From the NCBI RefSeq assembly GCF_921293095.1, contig NC_060248.1:137404972-137468971 (forward strand): a DNA stretch of 64,000 bases. Direction: 5' to 3'. Positions 11,192-21,600 of this stretch are shown here, in pieces. Source of the DNA: Ischnura elegans (lineage: Eukaryota; Arthropoda; Insecta; Odonata; Coenagrionidae). The notes below the pieces were generated by a model that had not been told where the DNA came from, searched no databases, and saw only the letters and a program-made list of their open reading frames with translations. Within the stretch, counting starts at the first letter, position 1; every line of letters begins with the position of its first letter. Position numbers and translations under genes: made by a program.

Positions 11192-12739
11192 ATGGATGAC
11201 GACCGCAGCTCCCTCGAATCTTTTGATTCTCCATTATCACCTGAAACTGCTTCAGGTCCTTCAGAACCGATTGACAAAGACCCCCGATTTCTTGCTCTGA
11301 TTAGCGAAAGAGCTGCAGAACTGCAGGACTTTTTCCTCAAGCAGGCTGCAGCCGCCAATGCTTTGCCCCCAGCACCCGGTGCCTTCGTTCCGGTGCAGTC
11401 CAGTTACAAAAAGCGAAAACCGAGTTCGCCAATCGAACGCCCTAGGACACCGCCGACTGACCAGCCACCGCCCATTGCCGACGTCAACCCGTTCGCGTCC
11501 ATTGCTCCTGACGACGAAGAAGAGGAAATGGATGAGGAACCACCTGCGGAGGACAACAATGCAGAAGGCCAATCGAAGATTCCTCCGATATTTATCACGG
11601 ACACAACCAAGTGGACAACCAAATGTCGGCTTATAAAAGCTGTATGCCAGTTCCCCCCCATCGCTTCCCTCAGAAGCAAAGACATCATGATTAAATGTCA
11701 AATAATTGCGGATTTCCGTGCAACCACAAAGGCGCTAGCTGCTAACAATATTCCTCATTACAGCTACCAGCTTAAAGAAGACAAAAAGCAGCATTTTGTT
11801 ATAAAAGGCATTCCAGTAGATTCACCGCCAGAACTTATTAAACACGAACTCCAATCAAAAGGTGTTCACACGGAACACATTCACCAGTTACATTCTTCCC
11901 GCCTGTCTCCCGAAGAAAACAAGGCTCGAAGCCAACTGCGACAACTCGATCCGGAAGCTAAACTTCCCCAAATACCGTTGAGACCGCTCCCAATGTTTCA
12001 GATTAGACTGGATCGACCGGACCAAAAAGAGGCGCTTAAAAAAATCAACAGCATGCTTGGCCTCAGTGCTAAAGTCATCCCGTACCGTCCAGCTCAGGGA
12101 CCCATTCAATGCCGACGATGTCAGGCTTTTGGCCACACGTACAAGGCGTGCAACCTGGAGGCACGCTGCTTCAAATGCGCCGGTAAACACCGATTCACGG
12201 AATGCGCCAAACCTAGGGATGAACCAGGAAAATGCGCTAACTGCGGAGGTGCGCACATCGCAACGTACCGCGGCTGTCCCAAATACAAGGAACTTGCGCA
12301 GATGCTCAAATTAAAAAATACCCCAACGGCTGAGACTGCTGAACCTCCACCGCGTGACGCCAACCATTTCCCACCGCCTCCTACAACTAATGCCTGGACT
12401 AACCGACCATCTTCCAGTCGCGCCACCGCTTCTGCAGAACAGCCTACAACTCCACCGACACCAGCTCCAACAATTCAGCCACGCCCTTTGCCTTCTACCA
12501 GCAATCAAAATCGTCAACCACTGCCGCCACGATCGATTCGATCGCAAGAACCTCAGCCGGGACCTAGTCTATCAATGCCGGCTCCACCACACTCGAATGA
12601 CTCCTGGAAAGGCCAATTAAAATCCTGGCTCTCAGGCCTCATTAAGAAAATAATCAATCCCCAGGAGGGGAAAAGCCGATTGGACGTCCTCATAGAGGAA
12701 GTTATTGCTGGCGCCATGGTCCTTATCAATGGCTTGTAA
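11192..12739 (+). CDS. Jockey ORF1 (Gag-like), element 3, intact
   Basis: 515 residues. An acidic, Pro-rich N-terminus (about 1-125) is followed by a PRE_C2HC-like domain (about 130-290, beginning 'PPIFITDTTKWTTKCRL'). Three zinc knuckles lie at about 300-365: CRRCQAFGHTYKAC, CFKCAGKHRFTEC and CANCGGAHIATYRGC. The tail is Pro/Ser/Gln-rich. It is the RNA-binding structural protein of the retrotransposon particle. The stop (12,737-12,739) overlaps the ORF2 start in a different frame, the usual Jockey arrangement, which implies reinitiation or coupled translation. No internal stop or frameshift is seen. Confidence 0.92.
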   Translation: MDDDRSSLESFDSPLSPETASGPSEPIDKDPRFLALISERAAELQDFFLKQAAAANALPPAPGAFVPVQSSYKKRKPSSPIERPRTPPTDQPPPIADVNPFASIAPDDEEEEMDEEPPAEDNNAEGQSKIPPIFITDTTKWTTKCRLIKAVCQFPPIASLRSKDIMIKCQIIADFRATTKALAANNIPHYSYQLKEDKKQHFVIKGIPVDSPPELIKHELQSKGVHTEHIHQLHSSRLSPEENKARSQLRQLDPEAKLPQIPLRPLPMFQIRLDRPDQKEALKKINSMLGLSAKVIPYRPAQGPIQCRRCQAFGHTYKACNLEARCFKCAGKHRFTECAKPRDEPGKCANCGGAHIATYRGCPKYKELAQMLKLKNTPTAETAEPPPRDANHFPPPPTTNAWTNRPSSSRATASAEQPTTPPTPAPTIQPRPLPSTSNQNRQPLPPRSIRSQEPQPGPSLSMPAPPHSNDSWKGQLKSWLSGLIKKIINPQEGKSRLDVLIEEVIAGAMVLINGL

Positions 12740-15413
12740 CACCAAAACTTTTACCCAAATCAATATACTGTCTTGGAATGCTGGCAGTTTAACATCAAAA
12801 AAGGGCGAGCTTTTTCACCTACTCCAGGAGTACAAACCGGACATTGCACTTATTCAAGAGACATGGCTGAAACCAGGCGAACACTGTACTGTGCCGAATT
12901 ACGTAATCAGAAGAAAGGAAAGGACTAACGGAAAGGGCGGAGGAGTAATGCTCCTATTCAAGAAATCGCTGCTCGAAACCCCACTTAAGGCTCCAAGAAC
13001 TGAGGCTTTAGAACTTGTTGGTTCAAAGTTCAAGACAGCAAACGGTGAACTCCATGTATGGAGTGCGTATCTGCCACCCAAATTTAACAAAATGAAGAAG
13101 AAAGATCTCGATGCACTACAACTCCTGCTCCAACACACTACCGTCATTGGAGGCGATTTAAACTCCAAACATATTGCTTGGGGTTGCAAATCGACCAACC
13201 ATAAAGGCAGAGATCTCCATCATGCCGAACTCACCTTTCCCTTCACTGTTCTGACTCCAACAAACCCTACCCATATCACGACTAACCTCAACCGTCGACC
13301 AGATATTCTAGACTTATTCCTCACCCACAAGTTATCTCCGTTCCTCTTACCCACTACCCTTCCACAAATGTCCTCTGACCACCTCCCAATACTGCTTACC
13401 TTACCCCTAGATCATCCCACAACCATCCCGCCACCGGCCATCAACTGGGATAAGTTCATTACCTCAGCATCGACAATACTACTACCAGACCCGAGAACCA
13501 GCAAGACAACGGAGGAAATAGAAGAACACGTGTCCCTCCTAACTAGAGCCCTAAACCACTGCACCGAAGAAGCTTCCTTCACCCCAACACCAAAACCGCA
13601 AGCTGACTTATCACTCCCTCCTGCCATTCTTCTACTAATGAAAAGACGGAATAACGCCCTGATGTGCTGGCGCCGCACCAACAACATTATCATTCGCAAC
13701 CTGTACAAAGCTCTTCGAAACCGGGTTACGTCGGCAATTAGAGCACACCGCCAAAAAACTTGGGACGATAAAATAAAAACCCTAAGTCTCAAGGATAACT
13801 CCGTTTGGCAGCTGGCACGCAGCTTGAAAAACAAAAGAACACAAACCCCTCCTGTGGAATTCGGCCATGTACTGGCAGTAACCGATTCCGAAAAAGCGGT
13901 AAAATTTGCCGAACATCTGGCGAAAACTTTCCAAGACGCGAATGACTCTGACGCCGCGGATGAATGCAAGAACGCATCCAACTCTATTCGCTTCTGTCCT
14001 AGTCCACCATTTCCACCAGTCTCTCCTGGCGAACTGGCGGATATTATTCACAAGCTGCCGAAGAAGAAAGCGCCTGGCCCAGACAACTTTACAAATACTC
14101 TGTTAAAAAATTTAACTTCAAACTTCCTTCTGTTCCTCCGCCATCTCATCAATACGTGCTACATATTCAACTACTTCCCAAAACCTTGGAAGTCTGCAAA
14201 AGTGATACACCTACCAAAGCCTGGCAAATCCCCCAAAGACCCGGACAACTTCCGGCCCATCAGCTTGTTATCAGGATTTGGAAAAATACTGGAGAGAACC
14301 ATCCTCAACCGGCTTCTTCCTGAAATCACCGACAATGAAATCATACGGAACGAACAGGCAGGATTCCGATCTGCTCACGCTACCACTCACCAAATCACCA
14401 GGCTAGTGGAAAACATTCAATTTAATTTCAATATCAGAAAATACGTGGTTGGCGTGTTCTTAGACCAATCAAAAGCCTTTGATCGAGTCTGGCACGAAGG
14501 ACTAATCAACAAACTCTGCCTCTCGCCTATCTCAACCTACCTCACGAAATTTATCCAATCCTACCTCTCCGACCGAACCTTCTTCTCCATTGTTAATAAT
14601 TCCCGATCTATACTGCACCCTATTTCTTCTGGCGTACCCCAAGGCTCCGTACTGTCCCCCACTCTGTTCAACATCTACATCAACGACCTTCCATCTCATC
14701 CGAATACCGAAACGTACCTCTACGCCGACGACCTTGCCATCATTTCCAAATCCTTCAAGCCAGACACTGCCGCTGAACACATCCAGAACCATCTAGACGA
14801 CGTAGAAGACTGGATGCATAAATGGAAGCTGCAAATCAACCCTAGGAAAAGCCACATCATCCAATTTGCAAGGAAAAAGAAGAGAACTCTCTCCAAAACC
14901 ATTTCCTATGGCGGCACCAACATCACGCGCAGCCCAACAGTTAAATTCCTGGGTGTTACCCTTGATGAACGATTGACCTGGCACGCGAACACAATGGCAG
15001 CCATCAAAAAAGCCAACGGCGCCGCTGCAGCAATTCATCCCCTACTTAAAAGCCCGCACCTCGCTCTACATACGAAAAAAGTCCTATACACTTGTATGAT
15101 AAGACCATTGCTAACATATGGTTACCCTGCCTGGGGCTCAATTGCACAGGTTCATATAAGGAAGCTAGCAGTCCTCCAAAACCGGGCTTTAAGGAAAATT
15201 ACGGACGCACCCTGGTACGTCCGCAACAACTATTTACACCAAAATCTAAAAATTAAAACAATTCAACAATTCCTTCACGACACTGCAAAAGCCTTCAACG
15301 ACTCCCTACACAAAACAAAAAACACGCTCATCACACCAATCTGGACATATGAAGAAAACCCCCACTTTAAACATCACAGACCGAGAAAAGCACTCACCCA
15401 ACCTCCGCAATAA
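12729..15413 (+). CDS. Jockey ORF2: APE endonuclease and reverse transcriptase, element 3, intact
   Basis: About 894 residues from the ATG at 12,729 (MACNTKTFTQ), chosen because it overlaps the ORF1 stop by 11 nt. The open frame itself starts at 12,705. The endonuclease (1 to about 225) has 'INILSWNAGSL', 'IALIQETWLK', 'GGGVMLLF', GGDLNSKHIAWGC and SSDHLPI, so the catalytic Asn, Glu, Asp and His positions are all present. The reverse transcriptase (about 430-720) has 'FRPISLLSGFGKILERTI', 'FLDQSKAFDRVWH', 'GVPQGSVLSPTLFNIYINDL', catalytic YADD and 'KFLGVTLDERLTWH'. The C-terminal thumb/connection region ends near 'HHRPRKALTQPPQ'. With ORF1 also open, this copy could be autonomous. Confidence 0.93.
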   Translation: MACNTKTFTQINILSWNAGSLTSKKGELFHLLQEYKPDIALIQETWLKPGEHCTVPNYVIRRKERTNGKGGGVMLLFKKSLLETPLKAPRTEALELVGSKFKTANGELHVWSAYLPPKFNKMKKKDLDALQLLLQHTTVIGGDLNSKHIAWGCKSTNHKGRDLHHAELTFPFTVLTPTNPTHITTNLNRRPDILDLFLTHKLSPFLLPTTLPQMSSDHLPILLTLPLDHPTTIPPPAINWDKFITSASTILLPDPRTSKTTEEIEEHVSLLTRALNHCTEEASFTPTPKPQADLSLPPAILLLMKRRNNALMCWRRTNNIIIRNLYKALRNRVTSAIRAHRQKTWDDKIKTLSLKDNSVWQLARSLKNKRTQTPPVEFGHVLAVTDSEKAVKFAEHLAKTFQDANDSDAADECKNASNSIRFCPSPPFPPVSPGELADIIHKLPKKKAPGPDNFTNTLLKNLTSNFLLFLRHLINTCYIFNYFPKPWKSAKVIHLPKPGKSPKDPDNFRPISLLSGFGKILERTILNRLLPEITDNEIIRNEQAGFRSAHATTHQITRLVENIQFNFNIRKYVVGVFLDQSKAFDRVWHEGLINKLCLSPISTYLTKFIQSYLSDRTFFSIVNNSRSILHPISSGVPQGSVLSPTLFNIYINDLPSHPNTETYLYADDLAIISKSFKPDTAAEHIQNHLDDVEDWMHKWKLQINPRKSHIIQFARKKKRTLSKTISYGGTNITRSPTVKFLGVTLDERLTWHANTMAAIKKANGAAAAIHPLLKSPHLALHTKKVLYTCMIRPLLTYGYPAWGSIAQVHIRKLAVLQNRALRKITDAPWYVRNNYLHQNLKIKTIQQFLHDTAKAFNDSLHKTKNTLITPIWTYEENPHFKHHRPRKALTQPPQ

Positions 15414-15522
15414 CATGATAACCAAATAAAAACATAACCGCCATACACACAAAAACCAAAGACTGATTACCAGCTACTAATGAAAATCGTGAACATAACT
15501 GCTAACACAGTTACAAAAAGGC

Positions 15523-15542
15523 GTCATGTCATGTCATGTCAT
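15523..15542 (+). repeat. (GTCAT)4 3'-tail of Jockey element 3
   Basis: Four perfect GTCAT units directly after the element's 3' UTR, followed by unrelated sequence. The position is that of a retrotransposon 3' tail. Confidence 0.7.
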
Positions 15543-15549
15543 GGAAATT

Positions 15550-15735
15550 TTACGTAACGGTCTCCGAAATGGTACGATACCCTCAGTACCCACGGACCGC
15601 TATCCGTAAGTTGCGTGAACGGTCTCCGAAATGGTACGATATCCTCAGTACCCACGGACCGCCATCCGTAAAGCGAATAGCGGTCTCCGAAATGGTCCGA
15701 TACTTTAACTATGGTCTCGGAAGAAAATTTTCGAG
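15550..15735. repeat. Three 61-62-bp tandem monomers
   Basis: Each monomer begins 'cggtctccgaaatggt' (15,558, 15,620 and 15,681); the first two continue with 'cctcagtacccacggaccg'. The third is truncated. The core 'ctccgaaatggtccgata' of the third unit is also present, in the same plus orientation, in the 5' region of Jockey element 1 near 3,930-3,950. Confidence 0.75.
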
Positions 15736-15784
15736 AATTTTTGCAGGTTTACGGAAACGGATTAAGCGTTTAGATCCTTAAACC

Positions 15785-16280
15785 GAACTTCCCCGCCCTC
15801 ATCATAGTCCTCACATTCCACGTCCCTACATTTATAGCCGACCTCTTCTTTTCCATCTTCTTGGTCTTCTTTTCTTCCTTCTTCATTGCTGCTGCTGCTG
15901 CTGATGATGATGATAAGTCTCTGCAAGGATTTCGCATGTTGGCGACCCCGAGGACCTTGCCGACCTCGCTGCCGTGCCCGACACCCGCCCTTTGCGGACG
16001 GGTCCCGGGCGATGAGATTCCGAGGCTCATTTCGTTATACTCCATGTTTTCAGGGAAGAGATAGTTGGTAGGGTTTCCCACTTCCATTCCAACAGTGTTT
16101 TTCACGTGACACCATCACGTGGACTACCTTTCGTCTGGCTCCAACCCTTCGACCTATCTGGCATGGGTGGCCCTACCGGGAATAATTTAGAATTAATCCC
16201 GCCAGTGCAGCTCTAGGGGTCATAGGAATGCGCAAGCCTTTCCACCGCGACAAGGTTGTAGCCCAAGGGAAAGGTCCAGA
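15785..16280 (-). mobile_element. 5' fragment of a second non-LTR retrotransposon lineage (5' UTR plus start of endonuclease)
   Basis: In minus sense, 16,280-16,110 resembles the conserved leader of endonuclease-type non-LTR elements ('ctacaaccttgtcgcggtgg', 'gggccacccatgcc'). An open frame (16,105 to about 15,785) ends with 'NVGTWNVRTMMRAGK', the classic beginning of an APE endonuclease. The protein is cut there and the remainder of the element is missing. Retention of only the 5' end is unusual, because these elements normally lose 5' sequence. The identification rests on family memory, not a search. Confidence 0.65.
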
Positions 16281-16394
16281 TCAATATATATTTAAAATTT
16301 ATATTAATGGCTTTCTTGTTTCGAGGTACCGATTCAGCGAATAAGTACGCAAAGGAAACAGCTTTTATGGTGCGAAATTTATTTTGGGGATAAC

Positions 16395-16545
16395 GAGACG
16401 AGACGAGAGTGTCGTCCAGAGACTCGAGACCGAGACGAGACTGGGGTTCACGGGACGAGACTCGAGACGATACTCGAGGTCAGGAAGCAAGACTGAGACG
16501 AGACTGGCGCAAGTCTCGTCTTGTCTCGCGGCAACACTACTCATG
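16395..16545. repeat. GAGAC/CGAGAC-rich low-complexity tract
   Basis: Degenerate repeats of 'gagacgagac' and 'ctcgagac' over about 150 bp. Non-coding. Confidence 0.7.
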
Positions 16546-16839
16546 ACAAAATTCAACATGGTATAATACCATTTTAGCCCTGCTAAGGATAAGTAACAAT
16601 TAACATGTAATGTAACAATTAATCGTCATGTATCTTCTATAATGCCCACCCTGGATAAATTGCCACCAGCCGCCACAGTTCGGGTGTAATATCGGCGAAT
16701 AGCATGATGCTATTCCATCCAGAATAGCAGTCGCAGTGATCCAATTCATAGGGTGCATTCTACGCTCTTGTGCTCTTACGCTCTAAATAGCTCTTTCGCT
16801 CTTTCCTGCTCGCCACCAGTAGTGCCACCACTGTCCAGT

Positions 16840-17000
16840 GGCAGATTTCGAAACCTTAGACCATATAGTCATAGACCCATATAAGCTAGTAGACCCGCCA
16901 TGTTCCACCCCTAACCATGGCTCGCCGTGTGGCTAACATCTCCCCTCCGCCTTCTTCCCTTCCCTCACACTTTTGAGGTGGCGTGACGTCACGGTTGGGA
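16840..17000 (+). repeat. Dispersed repeat, copy 1
   Basis: This stretch shares 'ccttagaccat', 'gtggctaacatc' and the block 'gtgacgtcacggttggga' in the same order with the reverse complement of 24,659-24,790. Intervening bases are diverged. It may be a SINE or MITE family, but the ends are not visible. The flank at 16,740-16,860 is rich in 'gctctt'. Confidence 0.5.
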
Positions 17001-17099
17001 AGCGCATCCATGGAGGAAGGATGCCATCCCCTCCTTCTTCCATGGCGCATCGTTGTAGTGCATGGCCATGGAAGATTCCATGGCATGGCTACGAATGGG

Positions 17100-18060
17100 A
17101 ATTCAATGTATCACTGCGGTATTTTGACCATTTTCTTCGCGATTTTTCAATTAAAGTTCTAATATTTATTGCGCTATGTACAAGAAGTATTCTTTGAACC
17201 GTGGTTGGATTAGTGAACTTAAAATAAATGAACAGTAGCATTTTTTGGCATTGGCAGCGACGAAATATATTGTGGCAGTAAAATTAAGAGAAAGCCCTTT
17301 GTAAACTTCCGCAGATTTTTTCTTATCTCGTTAGCGGTCTAGCATCATTCGGAACATCTTTATAAAAGTATGAAATCTTACAAAAAAAATGGAAACGAGG
17401 GAATTTGAAGCCGGTGACCCACGGTCAAATTTGCATCAAAATATTTGGTCCAAAACTTTTGATGCAAACATTTGTATGCAACGGGACGGGGGTGTCCCAC
17501 GATGCATCTCATTTGGACCAAAAACAAACGAAAGATGATATTTATGTAAATAAATTTGGAGCATGTGGAAGTGAAGGATTCTGTCTTTTTTAGCAGTCGA
17601 AATAGTCTGAACAGGCCTCTACTTGAACATTAAAAAGGCGAAAAAAACAGAAGGAATGCTGAACTTAGCCTTGGCTGGAAAGGGGGGATGAAAGCGTTAT
17701 ACCCTTTCTCGCTGTAATTATTTGGATGTAATTTTAAGTTAGAAGTGGCTTCGGGATGTTAGTGCATGACTTGAGTACTGAAGGTGGTTATTTAAAATAT
17801 TTTAGCAGCAAATCATTTGAGAAATTTTGCATTTCAGTTCCCTTCTTGTATTCTTTCGCTCGGTGAACGTGTGGTTAAAGGAGAAACTAGGAAACTAGGA
17901 AAAGCAGCAAAGTTTATACAATCGAATATTCTTCCATAGCTTGCCCTATGGTGTGTTATGCGTCTGCTTTCAACATTTCAAAATATCTTATGCTATTGTT
18001 TAAAATAAAATAATATATTGAGGTATATATTATATATATTTTTGGGGTTGTATTTATATA
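17100..18060. other. AT-rich intergenic DNA, no gene seen
   Basis: No supported coding region. Near 17,405-17,535 several short inverted and direct blocks occur ('gcatcaaaatatttggtcca', 'ttttgatgcaaa', 'catttggaccaaa'), probably a remnant of a small DNA transposon. Confidence 0.4.
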
Positions 18061-18079
18061 GAACGGATGGGTGACAAGT

Positions 18080-19605
18080 GGAAGGGGAAGTTGGGGAAGG
18101 GTATGTGTCATTGGGTGGAGCGCTTCGGGAATGGTATGGCCAGGAGTGGGGAATGTCCAAAAAATAGTTGCTCATTCATTAGTGAAATGCCTCCTTCTTG
18201 CACAATTTCAAATTTCTCCAAAGTGTCCAATCTTTGGCCTTTCATCTCCACGTGGACGATCTCCGGGTCAAACTCGCAAGAATGTTTTTCCTCCAGATGT
18301 TTCACCACGAGAGAGGTGATATCTCCTTTCTCCCAGCATTTCTTGGGCTCTTTCATGCGTGTATCGAAGCTCCTGCCTGTCTGAACGATGTACACTTTAT
18401 TACAGTCGTTGCACTTGATTCTATAAACCCCCGATTGTTTGAGGTGAGGGATCTTGTCTTTCGTGCGTCAAAGCAGCTTTACCAAGGTGATCGGATTGTG
18501 GAAACATGTTCGAAGTTTGTTTTTCGGGATATGCTTGGCGATTTTATACAATAAATCACCAATAAACTGGATTTTACACCACTTTTTGGTTTCGGGTGGG
18601 GGCGGTCCGAGGGAGCACAAATTTCTAATGGCGACGTCACGTTGTTTTTTATTTAAAAGTCTGCCTATTAGACCGTCACTGTAGCCGTTAGCCAGAGCTA
18701 TGTGTTTAATTATGCTGAGTTCTTTTGTGAATTCCACCGGTTGAAGGGGTAGGGACATCAGCCTATGGATTAAAGAGTGGACTGATGCCAGTTTGTGAGT
18801 GATAGAATGGACCGAGTCTATAGGGATCACTGCGTCATTGTAGCACTTCTTCCGGTACACTCCGAACTCGTGATTGCCATTGGTCAGGGATATTTTCAAG
18901 TCTAAAAAATTCAGCTGTCCACTTTCGTCTTTCTCCAACTTAAAATTGATCTCAGGGTGTTGACTATTTAAAAGTTTTAAAAAACATTTCAATTGGCGCT
19001 CGCTACCCGACCAGCAGCAAATGATATCATCTACATATCTATACCAGTACGTTACATTCTTTAAAAGTTGATTGCCCGAATTAAAAGTTTACACTCTAAG
19101 TTTGCCATAAATATTTCGGCCAATAACGGAGACAGAGGGCTACCCATCGCCAAGCCTTCCGTCTGGTGGTAAAAACCGCCGTTAAACATAAAATAATTCT
19201 GGTTTGTGCAGGTTGTTATTAGGGTTAAAATTTCATCTATTAAGACGAAATTGATATGGGAGTCATGGAGTAAGTTCTTTGTCAATTCGATTGTTTCAGC
19301 AACCGCTACAGATGTGAAGAGATTATCTACGTCGAAGGAAACCAATTTACAGCCCTTGGGAGGGTTGTGATTCGTGAGGCACCTCGTTAGGTGAATTAGT
19401 TCTTAACACTGAATTTAGAGGTGAAATATGTGTAATTCCTAATTATCGTGTTTAATCTAGCCACAAGCTTGTGGGTCGGGGCACTTATGCTGGCCACCAC
19501 GGGCCTAATGGGATTACCCTCTTTGTGGATTTTAGGAAGCCCAAACAGTCGCGGGGGAAGTGGGTTCATTTGAATTAGACTATGTTTCGTTCTCCCGTCA
19601 TTAAT
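18080..19605 (-). pseudogene. Penelope-like element 1: reverse transcriptase plus GIY-YIG nuclease (broken)
   Basis: In minus order it shows: 'LFGLPKIHKEGNPIRPVVAS' (about 19,540-19,480), a frame with 'VSFDVDNLFTSV' and 'TEGLAMGSPLSPLLAEIFMA' (19,345-19,061), a frameshift near 19,070, catalytic YVDD (about 19,030), and 'LNFLDLKISL' within 18,992-18,468. An in-frame TGA (18,468-18,470) follows. After it comes a GIY-YIG nuclease: 'GVYRIKCNDC', then 'VYIVQTGRSFDTRMKE'. This domain order (RT then GIY-YIG) defines endonuclease-positive Penelope-like elements. The Gly of YIG is replaced by Val. There is also a stop after 'KFSVKN' (about 19,400). It is a dead copy lacking its 5' part. Confidence 0.88.
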
Positions 19606-20700
19606 TAAACACGATAATAACCATTTCCCTAGAAAATAAAAATTTCATCACTTCAGTCCACATTAAACCTACTAACAAACAACAATATATTCACTTCAAC
19701 AGCTGTCACCCCTCACATACTAAACAATCCCTTCCTTACTCTCTCCCAGTAAGAGGCCACAGAATTTGCAATAATCCCGAATCCTTGGACATTTTTCTGA
19801 ATAATCTTCACCACTCCCTTCTTCGTAGAGGATATCCTGAGAACCTTCTACGTAAGAAAATTCTACACAATACTTACAAATCCAAAATTCATACCAAGAA
19901 ACAACCCACATATCTCTCCCTTTCCACCACATACTTCCCGGGCGTGCAGGCTTTGAACAGAATCATCAAAAGCCTTTTTCCGATTCTTTCTAACAACGTC
20001 ACTACTGGAAAAATCTTCTCTAGCTGTACATCCTTATCCTTCCGTCGGCCGCCAAATCTATATCATCCATTCTCAAAACGACTAAACCACTCTCAAGGTT
20101 CACCACCCGTACTAGCTCTTTACCTATCCCTTGCCAACGACCCCGGTGCAAAACGTGTGCTATCCTCATTACCCAGTCACTTCCTAACAAATTTCTTACT
20201 TTTCCGCTTCCTTCCACTCCGTCCCCTACCTGTACAACTAGTAATGTAATTTATCTCCTTTTATGTAATTCCTGCCCCGCCTTCAACATTGGTTTAACCG
20301 CCACCTCACTCAACCTACGGATTAACAACCATCGAGCTTCTTGTAAACCCACTTCCCAATCTGCTTCGCTTCCTGTTCCTACCCACGCCTTTTCCCACAA
20401 TTTAGAATTTGATGATTGCTTTCACATAGGAATACTTGCCTCTCTCCCACCCTCCGCCTCACCGCTAGATTTGAAAACTCTTGAGCAGTCTTCCATATGG
20501 CTATACCAAGCTTTCAACCCACCTGGCCCCACTGATCTCTATAGCCTTCTCCTCCTTCCCATCCCCATTTCCCCACCCTCTGCCTTCCCCTATCTTATCC
20601 TAATCCCCGCAGCCTTTGGGCATCCTCTGTCCTCCTCCTCAGTATCTCCTTGTCTCCTTCCCGACGAAGACCCAAAGGGGTCGAAAATTTGAAACTAACG
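19606..20700 (+). pseudogene. Penelope-like element 2: C-terminal RT/linker plus GIY-YIG (broken, 5'-truncated)
   Basis: From the left edge the frame reads 'ISLENKNFITSVHIKPTNKQ', then 'HFNSCHPSHTKQSLPYSLPV' and 'LLRRGYPENLLRKK'. This post-catalytic region resembles the Neptune/Nematis type of Penelope-like elements. 'SFRRPPNLY' (about 20,040) precedes a frame break at about 20,245. In the next frame 'NVIYLLLCNSCPAFNIGLTA' (about 20,246-20,310) is a GIY-YIG nuclease module, here VIY/NIG, and the following 'LNLRINNHRASC' fits that fold. The end near 'PKGSKI' (about 20,690) resembles the usual C-terminus. It differs in sequence from the adjacent minus-strand element, so the two are separate families that abut at about 19,605. 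Confidence 0.8.
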
Positions 20701-21360
20701 TGTGAGTTCTCTTTTATTTGTGTCTATGTTTTTTGTGGCCTATCATGGCATTTATTTATATTTATATCACCTGTGGTGTCCTTCAAAAGTAACATATATA
20801 CGTTTATACAATTATTTACTATATTAACTAGCCTAGTACTTTGATTTCTCATGCAGAAATGCAAAAATTGGAAATGATGTGCTGGAGGGAGACAGCCGGA
20901 AGGCCCTTGGCGCCGGCAGGGTAACGGGACCCGGGGGATTTGGCGCCCTGGCACGATGAGTAGCGTCCCGACAGTTTGAGGAGAGAGATCTGCCGATACC
21001 GCGACCGTGATTTCAATCCGGGGACATCCGAGCGAAACAATCGCACGTGTGCCTGTAATTTTATCCCGCAAATAAACGGATTAATTCATTATTTATAGAG
21101 GGCGTAGTTATTTCGCCGCCTGCCGAGATGACCCTTTAAGACCTCTAAAGTGAGCTTCACATCATACCTTGTGAAGCGGGAGCGTGTTCTGGACTACGCC
21201 CGTGTAGGGTTCTTGCTTCATTCTTGGCTCATTAGACGTGTAACCGCGCCGTGGTTCCGATCGAGGTCGATACGTGCGTAGTGTAAACGGGGTATGAACG
21301 GGGCAAAAGTGAGTTATGAAAAACGTTGTAAAATGACCAAAAATTGGTCTCGATATAGCC
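20700..21360. other. Intergenic DNA, no gene seen
   Basis: A GC-richer patch at 20,880-21,060 lies inside AT-rich DNA. Open frames here are short and show no recognisable domain. No RNA gene was recognised. Confidence 0.35.
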
Positions 21361-21362
21361 CT

Positions 21363-21600
21363 AGTAGCAATTGATATCTATACAATATCCATACAATATC
21401 TATAATATCCAACTATATTATCCAAAGGATATCCAATTTTCATCCAACAATATTGCTTAGATATCCACATAATATCCGAAGTTGCCGCCAAATGCCATCC
21501 ATATAATATCCAACTTGGATATTACCTAATATCTAATTTTCATCCAATAATATTGTATGAATATTGGGGGGGCCAATATTGGGGGTCTTGCCCCCCTGAT
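21363..21600. repeat. Cluster of ATATCC-type short repeats
   Basis: About a dozen copies of 'atatcca', 'atatcta' or 'atatccg' in 240 bp, with 'aattttcatccaayaatatt' occurring twice (about 21,433 and 21,536). The cluster ends in 'ccaatattgggggtcttgcc'. It is probably a decayed small repeat element. Confidence 0.5.

Larger units (their letters stand above)
11192..15542 (+). mobile_element. Jockey-clade non-LTR retrotransposon, element 3 (ORFs intact)
   Basis: ORF1 and ORF2 are both uninterrupted and overlap as in canonical Jockey elements. A ~110-bp A/C-rich 3' UTR follows ORF2 and ends in four copies of GTCAT (15,523-15,542) rather than a long poly(A). Microsatellite-like 3' tails are known in some non-LTR lineages, such as the I clade. 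The 5' end must lie in 10,850-11,191. No target-site duplication was found by eye. Confidence 0.85.
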
